Below are positions 38,301 through 43,115 of a DNA stretch of 64,000 bases, piece after piece; the first letter of the stretch is position 1, and every line of letters starts with the position of its first letter. The position numbers were made by a program, and so were the translations under genes. The notes beneath the pieces are model-generated. The model was not told where the DNA came from. It worked only from the letters and a program-made list of their open reading frames with translations, and did no database searches. The DNA comes from Delphinus delphis (Eukaryota > Chordata > Mammalia > Artiodactyla > Delphinidae), in the NCBI RefSeq assembly GCF_949987515.2, contig NC_082693.1:17108994-17172993 (forward strand), in the 5' to 3' direction.

Positions 38301-40349
38301 GTGGAAGTAGAGGATCCTGCAGATTATATGACTCAAATGCTTTTAGGTACCGTATCAAACTCATTCCCACATCTCACGGCTACCACATCCCAGGTTTGCA
38401 CAATGCAATTGGCACTAATAATCCTCATGTAGTTTCATTGCTTGTAAGGAAAAGGAGAGTCTAATCAAGAAGTTTTTTCTGGGGCTTCCCTGGTGGCGCA
38501 GTGGTTAAGAATCCACCTGCCAATGCAGGGGACACGGGTTCGAGCCCTGGCCCGGGCAGATCCCACATGCTGTGGAGCAACTAAGCCCGTGTGCCACAAC
38601 TACTGAAGCCCGCGTGCGCCGTGCTCTGCAATAAGAGAAGCCACTACAATGAGAAGCCCGCGCACCGCAACGAAGACCCAACACAGCCAAAAATGAAAAT
38701 AAATAAAATAAATTAAAAAAAAAAGTCTGTTCTGTTTTATAGAATAATTCTATTATTATCTGATTATTTGGCTAGATCTTTCGTTTTTCCCCCATTCTTA
38801 ATCTTGACCCCCATTTTAAATGAGTAATCATTTAAAAAAATATGACATAAGATTTCAGAATAGAGTAGAATTTTCAAAGTTTGTGCACACAAGTGAGTTA
38901 ATTCTCTGAAACTCAGAAGCATTTAAATCTAGGTCACATTTGGGGTTTAATTCTATTCTTTTTCAAACTGAGCCAAACTGTCCCATTTACGTCAGATATA
39001 ATCCCTCTGGGCAAGAGTTGGATTTGGCTGTAAATCTGTCCGGCTTTTATTGCCAAACTGATGTTCAATTATTCCAGTACTTGAAATGCATAAAAGTAAA
39101 AGGTTTTCTCTGTGTGTGTGAGTGTGTATGGGGTTGAGGGCATGGGTTTTTTTCACTATGGTATCATTCAGTTCAATTCATCAAACATTTAGTTTCCTTA
39201 TTGCTTAAAGCAATACTTCAATGGCTTAAAAGCAAGAAGGATTTTTTTTTTTCACTTTACAAGCTGAGTATTCTCTAGAGAAATAAACTTGGTGCTGAAC
39301 TGTGTAAGTTGGAAGTTGGCTGTGAATTTAGCCGACCATCTCAAATAAATTTGCTTGACTTAATAGGCTTTGATGTTATGTGAGAAGTTTATTTTGGTCT
39401 TTGGAAGGGACCTGATCTATGAGGAGAATTGGCACTTTATTCACATTAACTAAGGCTGTATTTTAGTGCAAAGACAATGTAATTCAATCAGAGACTATGA
39501 GTGTACATACAAGGTAACCAGCATGAATCATTTAACCTGTCCTTTCAAACCTTTGTGTCTTATAATCTAATGTAGAACTAAAGGCTACTCATGGAAGAAA
39601 TGGATTGAAACCTCTGGTTTGCTCTTAAGTCAGTCTACTCCACTGAGAGCTCTGATTTCCCCTTAATGTTGCTTCTTGCAGTTTTTCCGTAGAAGTGAAT
39701 TTGGGCAAGCTTCGAGGGGAGGGTAACCACATAATTTATCATGCAAACCTGGGTACTTCTGAGAGTGAAAGGGGGCACTATTAAAAACTACACTGGGACA
39801 ACACTAGCATAATCTGGGACTGTTCTGGGCAAACAGGGATACAGTTACCTGGTCTAAGGAAATAATTTACAGAGAGGATGGGATGGATTATATAATTATC
39901 AGTGACTGAAAATGATGGTACTACTAAAATTGCTTTATATTAGCTTACTGCCTTCCATAGTCTGTCAAATGTTCATAGAAAGGTCTTTCATAGCCACTGA
40001 ATCTGCATTCTTAAAACCATCCTCATGATAGTTTTATTGATATTGATATTTTTGGATGATATTATTACATTTTATTTAAAGTTGGATAGTTGCCATAATT
40101 AAGATGGACATTCTCTCTTCTTCTAGACACATGTATCTGGGACTAACCATGATCCTTGGCACAATGTCCATTTTCCTAAGTATTGCAGTACTTTTCACTT
40201 TAAAGAAAAAGTATGTTTCAAAACACAGAAGCTTCAGAACCAAGAGAGAAAGAACAATGGTGTCTACAAGAATCAGGAAGGAAAACTGTACGACGAGTGA
40301 TCATTTGCTACAACCCAGCTACTGGCCAGGCAAAGAAACGCAGCTTTAG
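5206..40349 (+). CDS. SLCO1C1: SLCO1C1 (OATP1C1) gene, coding exons 3 to 14 of a 5'-incomplete model
   Basis: Joined coding segments: 5206-5338, 10481-10605, 14201-14347, 15904-16002, 17869-18114, 19127-19291, 25140-25335, 28325-28490, 30717-30901, 32678-32742, 38229-38346, 40127-40349. The product is a 12-TM organic anion transporting polypeptide of the plasma membrane. In mammals OATP1C1 carries thyroxine, reverse T3 and sulfated steroids across brain endothelium and astrocytes. Seen directly: the OATP superfamily signature around [13 protein letters not shown], a Cys-rich Kazal-like extracellular loop (exons at 28325 and 30717), and a C-terminus ending PGKETQL, as recalled for human SLCO1C1 and unlike SLCO1A/1B. 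All introns are GT-AG and phases agree throughout. 1868 nt plus 271 upstream nt gives 713 codons including stop, so there is no net indel against a 712-residue protein. Residue numbers below assume 90 missing N-terminal residues. Regulation is not visible because the promoter is outside the window. Confidence 0.97.
6740..6960 (+). mobile_element. MIR SINE relic
   Basis: Preserves the MIR core order: 'gggcatgtcatctaaccttcctaggcc', then 'tcagtttataat', then 'gtaatgttgttgcaaatatt' and 'aaatggaatgacaca'. Ancient and about 25-30% diverged by eye. Confidence 0.65.
7563..7803 (-). mobile_element. L1 3' UTR fragment, antisense
   Basis: Antisense of the cetartiodactyl L1 3' end. It begins with a T-run and 'acatctttattggagtataa', then 'ccctctaggtggtcacaaag', and ends near 'ctatctattttacg'. 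Only about 240 bp remain, so it is 5'-truncated and carries no coding part. Flanked by possible repeats of 'taactcatgaatttt' (about 7566 and 7798). Confidence 0.85.
8230..8600 (-). mobile_element. MER5A-like hAT MITE interrupted by a ~250-bp insertion
   Basis: Left part 8230-8300 reads 'caaactctgatggacactgg' to 'gattcagtagctctgggg'. Right part 8556-8600 reads 'tgatgctgctggtctgcaga' to 'cctcgggtagtaagg'. These are the two ends of one antisense MER5A. The central ~250 bp do not belong to it and match 10898-11141. Confidence 0.6.
8312..8555 (+). repeat. 244-bp duplicated segment, copy 1
   Basis: Aligns without gaps to 10898-11141 (offset 2586). By eye there are nine differences, all transitions, with T/A here and C/G in copy 2. 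Several sit at CpG positions of copy 2. The copy lies inside a MER5A remnant, which suggests this is the inserted copy. Confidence 0.93.
8684..8888 (-). mobile_element. CHR SINE (short CHR-2-like form)
   Basis: T-run, then 'acggtacgcgggcctctcac' through to 'ccaccagggaagcccc'. It splits an older repeat whose parts ('gagcagaatggcacaatctg' and 'aggaggctactgtagaac') lie on either side. No clear target-site duplication by eye. Confidence 0.9.
10481..10605 (+). CDS. SLCO1C1: SLCO1C1 coding exon, residues ~135-177 (first large extracellular loop)
   Basis: Acceptor ttttatacag ends at 10480; donor GTAAGA starts at 10606. It encodes [20 protein letters not shown] followed by a polar stretch ending in [10 protein letters not shown]. 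The loop is extracellular and contains an N-glycosylation sequon (NST) and a conserved Cys. This is the fastest-changing exon compared with the remembered human sequence: about ten replacements in 41 codons, with no indel and no stop. Confidence 0.95.
10898..11141 (+). repeat. 244-bp duplicated segment, copy 2
   Basis: Ungapped match to 8312-8555. It lies 292 bp after an SLCO1C1 exon. It contains a TATA-like 'gatataaaag'. It continues without obvious break into a block (to about 11640) that also carries the 66-bp duplicate, so this locus may be the source or a fuller copy. Confidence 0.93.
11285..11350 (+). repeat. 66-bp duplicated segment, copy A
   Basis: From TGCTTTCCACAC to GGTTGACCCA. 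It recurs at 13369-13436 with two substitutions and a 2-bp indel. Confidence 0.93.
12540..12745 (+). mobile_element. hAT-type (Charlie-like) MITE
   Basis: Contains 'actgtccagtacaatagcta' near the left and 'aatagccacatgtggcttgt' near the right, the paired end motifs of a common nonautonomous hAT family. The exact family was not assigned. Confidence 0.55.
12844..13048 (-). mobile_element. CHR SINE (short CHR-2-like form)
   Basis: Antisense copy with a left T-run and right end 'ccaccaggggagccc'. Imperfect target-site duplication TGGAATCCATTTT / TGGAATCAATTTT at about 12830 and 13049. Confidence 0.9.
13290..13368 (+). mobile_element. MIR relic, 3' part
   Basis: 'ctcctgcctcataggattat' through 'ccacttagcccagtgcc' follows the MIR 3' consensus order and is cut off by the 68-bp duplicate. 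Confidence 0.55.
13369..13436 (+). repeat. 68-bp duplicated segment, copy B
   Basis: Same segment as 11285-11350. It starts directly after 'cttagcccagtgcc', a typical MIR 3' motif that normally continues 'tggcacatag'. Copy B thus appears to be inserted at the end of a MIR. Confidence 0.9.
14201..14347 (+). CDS. SLCO1C1: SLCO1C1 coding exon, residues ~177-226 (TM4)
   Basis: Acceptor ttgctttcctttcaag ends at 14200; donor GTAATG starts at 14348 (no G at +5, so a slightly weak site). It encodes [20 protein letters not shown], then [20 protein letters not shown], the highly conserved OATP TM4 and intracellular loop. The reading frame stays open upstream into the intron and downstream past the donor. 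Only the AG-GT bounded part matches the family. Confidence 0.97.
14348..15903 (+). other. SLCO1C1 intron, 1.6 kb
   Basis: Mostly unique sequence. A weak MIR-like patch lies near 14740-14800 ('gtatttatcgagtgcctctta'). The end is the 23-T polypyrimidine tract (15874-15896). No other feature was recognised. Confidence 0.6.
15904..16002 (+). CDS. SLCO1C1: SLCO1C1 coding exon, residues ~226-259 (TM5)
   Basis: The acceptor is ggtgcag, ending at 15903 and preceded by an uninterrupted run of 23 T (15874-15896); the donor is GTAAGG at 16003. It encodes [20 protein letters not shown] and then [12 protein letters not shown]. The sequence is almost identical to remembered human OATP1C1, indicating purifying selection. 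The pure poly-T tract is an unusually long uninterrupted polypyrimidine tract. Confidence 0.96.
16003..17868 (+). other. SLCO1C1 intron, 1.9 kb
   Basis: Holds one mariner MITE (16887-16966). The rest is AT-rich unique sequence with no other recognised element. Confidence 0.6.
16887..16966 (+). mobile_element. Mariner-derived palindromic MITE (80 bp)
   Basis: Begins TTGGGCTGGCCAAAAAGTTC and ends GAACTTTTTGGCCAACCTAA, inverted repeats of a Tc1/mariner MITE. Flanked by TA on both sides (16885-16886 and 16967-16968). The two arms pair over most of the element with a short loop. Confidence 0.92.
17869..18114 (+). CDS. SLCO1C1: SLCO1C1 coding exon, residues ~259-341 (TM6 and intracellular loop 3)
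   Basis: Acceptor ctctctctttttcag ends at 17868; donor GTGAGC starts at 18115. This exon carries the OATP superfamily signature, read here as [16 protein letters not shown], then the rest of TM6 ([18 protein letters not shown]) and the start of the long cytosolic loop. That loop holds the Ser-rich stretch [13 protein letters not shown] and [16 protein letters not shown]. The Ser cluster is a plausible phosphorylation region, but this is inferred only from composition. Confidence 0.97.
18115..19126 (+). other. SLCO1C1 intron, 1.0 kb
   Basis: Unique sequence with no recognised repeat. The open frame running past the donor at 18115 is intronic read-through. Confidence 0.6.
19127..19291 (+). CDS. 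SLCO1C1: SLCO1C1 coding exon, residues ~341-396 (TM7)
   Basis: Acceptor tttttgtctcatag ends at 19126; donor GTATGC starts at 19292. It encodes [20 protein letters not shown], then TM7 ([20 protein letters not shown]) and [16 protein letters not shown]. The KY(I/V)EQQYGQSSS motif is typical of OATP1 members. One substitution relative to the remembered human chain is Arg to Lys in the SSSKAN segment. Confidence 0.97.
19791..19814 (+). repeat. (A)24 homopolymer
   Basis: Uninterrupted run of 24 A; no adjoining SINE body was recognised to its left. Confidence 0.85.
20450..21486 (-). mobile_element. Old L1 (3' ORF2/UTR region), antisense
   Basis: Antisense L1 motifs: 'ataaatggagtaagttatgt', 'ccacagtttatttgttttct', 'gttgatggacatttgggttg', 'agtagaattgctggatcata', 'gtttgcccattttaattgga'. 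The element is interrupted at its left end by the younger L1 at 21499. Confidence 0.85.
21499..22028 (+). mobile_element. Young L1 fragment, 5'-truncated and internally deleted
   Basis: ORF2-derived 'gaaaactatgaaacattgat' to about 21680, then directly 3' UTR from 'gaataaagacacagacctac', with intervening ORF2 sequence missing. It ends 'ccaataaagatg' plus an (AAAAT)n tail. Target-site duplication AATATTGCTCCT at 21487-21498 and 22029-22040 gives firm limits. Confidence 0.88.
24560..24676 (+). mobile_element. Mariner-derived MITE (~117 bp)
   Basis: Starts TTGGGTTGGCCAAAAAGTTT and ends GAACTTTTTGACCAACACAG, flanked by TA at 24558-24559 and 24677-24678. It is a longer relative of the 16887 element. 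Confidence 0.88.
25140..25335 (+). CDS. SLCO1C1: SLCO1C1 coding exon, residues ~396-461 (TM8-TM9)
   Basis: Acceptor ctttttcctcag ends at 25139; donor GTATGT starts at 25336. It encodes [40 protein letters not shown] and [20 protein letters not shown], covering TM8, a short loop and TM9. The conserved Gly and basic residues of the GGIVMKKF segment are present. The exon ends in phase 2 and the first base of the next exon completes a Gly codon. Confidence 0.97.
25336..28324 (+). other. SLCO1C1 intron, 3.0 kb
   Basis: MIR relics at about 25620-25795, 26660-26810 and 27540-27670; the rest is unique AT-rich sequence. There is no young SINE or L1. Confidence 0.6.
25620..25795 (+). mobile_element. 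MIR SINE relic
   Basis: Order of motifs follows MIR: 'gtacgaattatttaacgtag', 'cctcaacttttgcattttaa', 'gtgattagttcttacctggc'. Confidence 0.55.
28325..28490 (+). CDS. SLCO1C1: SLCO1C1 coding exon, residues ~461-516 (Kazal-like extracellular loop, first half)
   Basis: Acceptor acatttcttttcag ends at 28324; donor GTAAGA starts at 28491 after ACT. It encodes [20 protein letters not shown], then [20 protein letters not shown] and [15 protein letters not shown]. The Cys spacing and the CG-NG-TY-SACLAGC motif mark the Kazal-type domain in the loop between TM9 and TM10 of OATPs. The human sequence as remembered has an Asn-Arg-Ser sequon where this one reads Thr-Gly-Ser, so one potential glycan site seems absent. 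Confidence 0.96.
28491..30716 (+). other. SLCO1C1 intron, 2.2 kb
   Basis: Contains an antisense L1 fragment (29579-29990) and a decayed copy of an old unassigned repeat (about 30200-30480; 'gggaagtcattggaaggttg', 'gtgatgcaatctgactgcta'). Nothing else was recognised. Confidence 0.6.
29579..29990 (-). mobile_element. Cetartiodactyl L1 3' fragment, antisense
   Basis: 'aattgaagtacagttattta', 'agtgctatagagtaggacct', 'ccaccagtctgttctctatg' and 'cacatataagggatatcata' are antisense L1 3' UTR motifs of this lineage. Decayed, with approximate limits. Confidence 0.8.
30717..30901 (+). CDS. SLCO1C1: SLCO1C1 coding exon, residues ~517-578 (Kazal second half, TM10)
   Basis: Acceptor cctattgtgttacag ends at 30716; donor GTGAAC starts at 30902. 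It encodes [20 protein letters not shown], then [15 protein letters not shown] and TM10 ([20 protein letters not shown]) followed by GYILLLR. It completes the Cys set of the loop (CTC, GRC, NGC) and carries two sequons (NCT and NSS). The frame remains open to the donor. Confidence 0.97.
30902..32677 (+). other. SLCO1C1 intron, 1.8 kb
   Basis: One CHR SINE (31183-31398). The remainder is AT-rich and nothing else was recognised. Confidence 0.6.
31183..31398 (+). mobile_element. CHR SINE (short CHR-2-like form)
   Basis: Head 'ggggcttccctggtggcgca', body to 'gcccacgtactgcggggg', and a poly-A tail to 31398. The target-site duplication is short or unclear (AGTTT). Confidence 0.92.
32678..32742 (+). 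CDS. SLCO1C1: SLCO1C1 coding exon, residues ~578-600 (TM10-TM11 link)
   Basis: Small 65-nt exon. Acceptor tgttgattttag ends at 32677; donor GTAAGT starts at 32743. It encodes (R)[21 protein letters not shown], the conserved cytosolic step and first turns of TM11. The phase-2 start and phase-1 end match the neighbouring exons. It was recognised by its protein match and splice sites because it is too short to stand out as an open frame. Confidence 0.96.
33720..34690 (+). mobile_element. Old L1 3' region, sense, decayed
   Basis: Contains 'tgataccatttatatgtgga', 'agactcacagatatagagaa' and 'tggttaccagtggtgg' (L1 3' UTR type). From 34010 there are ORF2 3' motifs such as 'ctagcaatcccacttctagg' and 'atagaatactatgcagct'. 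At least two L1 pieces are joined. Confidence 0.75.
34693..35080 (+). mobile_element. Old interspersed repeat, family not assigned (copy 1 of 3)
   Basis: Starts 'tattagtcagtactggctgt' and contains 'cttataaggacaccattcct' and 'atgacctcatttaacctta'. Related copies are seen at 47990-48355 and 57425-57870. Consistent with one ancient mammalian repeat family. Confidence 0.65.
36194..36402 (+). mobile_element. CHR SINE (short CHR-2-like form)
   Basis: Well preserved and CpG-rich, with 'ggcccgcgtaccgc' then poly-A. Target-site duplication AAAAACTGATA at 36183-36193 and 36403-36413. Confidence 0.94.
36941..37262 (-). mobile_element. L1 3' UTR fragment, antisense
   Basis: 'tctttactggagtataattg', 'cccctctaggtcatctcaaa', 'cagagctgatctccctgtgc' and 'tttacattcagtagtgtaca'. 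Longer than the 7563 copy at its UTR side. Confidence 0.85.
38226..38231 (+). promoter_or_regulatory. Tandem NAGNAG splice acceptor
   Basis: The intron/exon border reads CAGCAG. Either AG gives an open frame: the first keeps the Ala at about residue 600 and the second removes it. Confidence 0.75.
38229..38346 (+). CDS. SLCO1C1: SLCO1C1 coding exon, residues ~600-639 (TM11 and last extracellular loop)
   Basis: Acceptor ttctcacag ends at 38228 and is immediately followed by CAG, giving a tandem NAGNAG acceptor. The donor is AG|GTACCG at 38347 (no G at +5). It encodes (A)[20 protein letters not shown], then [18 protein letters not shown](R). The GIPAP-YFG-LID-(T/S)C-KWG motif and the CG-RGSCR-YDS segment are strongly conserved across OATPs. 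Using the second AG would delete one Ala without a frameshift. Confidence 0.97.
38347..40126 (+). other. SLCO1C1 last intron, 1.8 kb
   Basis: A CHR-1-like SINE lies 134 bp after the donor (38481-38724) and a short TG-rich patch at 39108-39128. The remainder is unique sequence. Confidence 0.6.
38481..38724 (+). mobile_element. CHR SINE (longer CHR-1-like form)
   Basis: Head as in other CHR copies but with the 'gtgccacaactactgaagcc' and 'aacgaagacccaacacagcc' modules, then an A-rich tail. Target-site duplication unclear. Confidence 0.9.
40127..40349 (+). CDS. SLCO1C1: SLCO1C1 terminal coding exon, residues ~639-712 and stop (TM12, C-tail)
   Basis: Acceptor tctcttcttctag ends at 40126; TAG stop at 40347-40349. 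It encodes (R)[20 protein letters not shown], then [20 protein letters not shown] and a basic cytosolic tail ending [12 protein letters not shown]. The tail end, typical of SLCO1C1 and absent from SLCO1A/1B, fixes the paralogue identity. Its final residues (TQL) have the form of a class I PDZ ligand; that role is inferred. Confidence 0.97.
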
Positions 40350-40979
40350 ACAAATGATGACTTGAAGCCATGTTTTCCATTTCTGGAAATTCTGCAAGCA
40401 AGTTTTAATCAAAAGGGTTTTAAATGTGTAAATTCTTTCTCCTTTCAAAAAGATGTCTACTTTGTTTTTGATCCTAAGTATTAGATAATGTACGTGATAA
40501 CAAATACAATTAATCATGTTTCAGAAGGTGTAGAAGGTAAAGTTAATCTTAAATATTTTAATTTATAAACCAATTCCTTATATTATTTACTCATTCTGCT
40601 TAACTTTGCCTGTGCCCATTGATATATTAGCTGTACTCCTAGTAGAACAATTGTCGCTATAGTTTAATGGCTATGTGTAAAGTAATTTCTAAACTGAGAT
40701 ACTTGCCTAGGATAAGAGAATACTTAAAAAAAATTAAATGACATCTTGGTCTCCTTCAAATATCACCTTAATGATGATGTTAGGATGGAGTCAGAACATG
40801 TAGAGGAAGATTTTGTTTTAAGCTCCTTCTTTCTTTTGAAATACAATAATTGATATAGAAATGTATATTTGTAAATGATCTTGGAGGATTCGAATTTTGA
40901 ATTACTAACTCTTCTACCATTACGAACTCTTCTGCATGTATTTTATGTGTGAGATTTTAAGTGACCATAGTTGTAAAGT

Positions 40980-40985
40980 AATAAA
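40980..40985 (+). promoter_or_regulatory. Poly(A) signal AATAAA, proximal candidate
   Basis: Canonical hexamer about 630 nt after the SLCO1C1 stop codon, followed by AT-rich sequence. It could give a shorter 3' UTR. Confidence 0.5.
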
Positions 40986-41142
40986 ATTAATATTTAATAT
41001 GCTTTCCTGTCTTTCTATGAATTCAGTGGAGTAAAAAGTATTGTTAAATACTGCCCATATTTTAATGTATATAAGCAGCTCCAGACTTATGTTTGTGATG
41101 TGGTCCTAAAATATATTTGATAGTGAATTTCTGAAAGTCCAC

Positions 41143-41148
41143 AATAAA
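41143..41148 (+). promoter_or_regulatory. Poly(A) signal AATAAA, distal candidate
   Basis: Canonical hexamer in a conserved-looking context (ccacaataaacttagatg), followed by a T/G-containing stretch (gatgttat, then ggtgatggggtgagtgatg) suitable as a downstream element. Likely the main 3' end. Confidence 0.6.
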
Positions 41149-41165
41149 CTTAGATGTTATAACAG

Positions 41166-41633
41166 GAACACAGGGTGATGGGGTGAGTGATGCTGTGGTC
41201 CCTTTTGGTGCTCTCCCTGGCATCGTCACAAGGCTTCTGGGCAGGGTGATGCCATTGGTACAGTCTGCCAGATGGCTCTCTGTTTCTCTGTAACTGAAAA
41301 AGTCATGCCAGGCATTTCCTGTTCACTGGCTTCCTGGTCCTGCTCTCACTGAACTAGTAGATTCAGCAGTCCACCATCTTTAATCTTCAGCTCTACTATG
41401 TGTTATGTCTTTCTTCCTCCACCACTGCTGCACCCTAGAAGGGGCCTGACCTTCCCAAGAAAAGCAAACTTAGGTAGATCCACCCCTCCCCTGCATTGGA
41501 ATCTTGGAATCCACTGCCACAATTCTTAGCAGCCTTTAGAACACAAAAACAGGGCACTCCCAACAAGGAGTCTCTTTGAGTTATTTCTTGGGAGCCTGAG
41601 TCCAACAAAATTCCAGCTCAGAAATGCAGTCGC
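41166..41633 (+). other. Intergenic sequence just after SLCO1C1
   Basis: Moderately GC-rich unique sequence. No gene, promoter or repeat was recognised. Confidence 0.5.
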
Positions 41634-42029
41634 GGGACTTCCCTGCTGGTACAGTGGTTGAGAATCCACCTGCCAATGCAGGGGACACAGGTTCAAGCCC
41701 CAGAGGGAGGATCCCACATGCCATGGAGCAACTAAGCCTGTGTGCCACAACTACTGAGCCTGTGTGCCACAACTACTGAGCCTGTGCTCTTAGCCCATGA
41801 GCCACAACTACTGAGCCTGTGTGCCACAACTACTGAAGCCTGTGTGCTGCAACTGCTGAAGCCCGTGCGCCTGGAGCCCATGCTCCGCAACACGAGAGGC
41901 CACTGCAATGAGTAACCTGTGCACCACAGCGAAGAGTGGTCCCCACTCGCCACAACTGGAGAAAGCCCACGCACAGCAACGAAGACCCAACGCAGCCAAA
42001 AATGAATAAATAAATAAATAAATAAAAAA
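41634..42029 (+). mobile_element. CHR-1-like SINE with expanded internal tandem array
   Basis: Target-site duplication GAAATGCAGTCGC at 41621-41633 and 42030-42042. Inside, 41731-41866 repeats a ~22-bp unit (ACTGAGCCTGTGTGCCACAA and variants) about six times. The element is thereby ~396 bp instead of ~240-320 bp. The tail is (AAAT)n. Confidence 0.93.
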
Positions 42030-42859
42030 GAAATGCAGTCGCCTTACTCACACAGTGGAAGGATCAAATAAATTTTCCCCTTACATACCAGTCCTAAGAA
42101 TATGATGAATGGAAAAAACTAGAGATGAAAAGTGTGGGGATGGAGAGCAGGGAAAATTTCCTTTAAATACATGTTAATTTTGCCATTTTATTTGAATTGG
42201 TGGTGCCAGATTATTTCATATTTTACTATTTTTAAAAATGAAAATAGACTTGGTTTGTTTCCAGCAGGCCTACTTCAGACCTGCTGCTGCTGTACTAACT
42301 TGTGAGCAGGAATCCTTTTTGTCATCTCAGTATCAGCCTTACCCATAGCGGATATTTACTGAATGGGTGAGTGGGAACACTTGTCAAGAGTTTTCTTTGT
42401 AGAGATATAATTGAAATTCAAGTTCCTCATCCTGTCTCCCACATCCTCTTTATTTTCTAAAGCTTTTGTAGCAATATCCTGAAAAATAACTTCTTTGCAA
42501 GTAAATTTCTAAACAGGATCCTATCCAATGTACTCTTGAATGACTTGAAAAATAAAAATTAGCATAAAGCATATTTAAAATGATTTTTTTTCATAAAAGC
42601 ACCAACTGTTAATGAAAAGCATATTTTTATGCATAATCGTTAATTCAACAGTGGAATTATACATACTAAACTCATTTGTATGGCATATGAGGGTATCATT
42701 TAGTGGCAAAGTGAATTTACTAAAAGGAACCTTGACGTTTTAAATGAGTAAATTCAGCTGACAGAAGTAAGCAGGCTTTTCATGCCTCAGAAAGCACTTT
42801 TTTTTTTTTTTTTTTTTGAGAAACCAAACCCCATTTCAGAGGTCAAAAAATTCCCTCAG

Positions 42860-43100
42860 GGCTTCCCTGGTGGCGCAGTGGTTGAGAGTCCGCCTGCCGA
42901 TGCAGGGGACACGGGTTCGTGCCCCGGTCCGGGAAGATCCCACATGCCGCGGAGCGGCTGGGCCCGTGAGCCACGGCCGCTGAGCCTGCGCGTCCGGAGC
43001 CTGTGCTCCGCGGCGGGAGAGGCCACAACAGTGAGAGGCCCGCACCACAAAAAAATAAAATAAAATAAAATACGACGTTGTTTCTCATCATCAAAAAAAA
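42860..43100 (+). mobile_element. CHR SINE with extra 3' sequence between two A-rich tails
   Basis: CHR-2-like body, then an (AAAAT)n tail to about 43071, then a 22-bp non-repeat stretch 'tacgacgttgtttctcatca' (plus tc), then a second poly-A. The 15-bp target-site duplication (AAAAAATTCCCTCAG at 42845-42859; AAAAAACTCCCTCAG at 43101-43115) encloses both tails. Confidence 0.88.
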
Positions 43101-43115
43101 AAAAAACTCCCTCAG

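Larger units (their letters stand above)
40350..41165 (+). other. SLCO1C1: SLCO1C1 3' UTR (end inferred)
   Basis: Non-coding, AT-rich sequence directly after the stop. It has several ATTTA-like motifs and two canonical poly(A) signals. The end is set about 15-20 nt past the second AATAAA and was not observed. No SINE interrupts this stretch, unlike the DNA just downstream. Confidence 0.7.
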
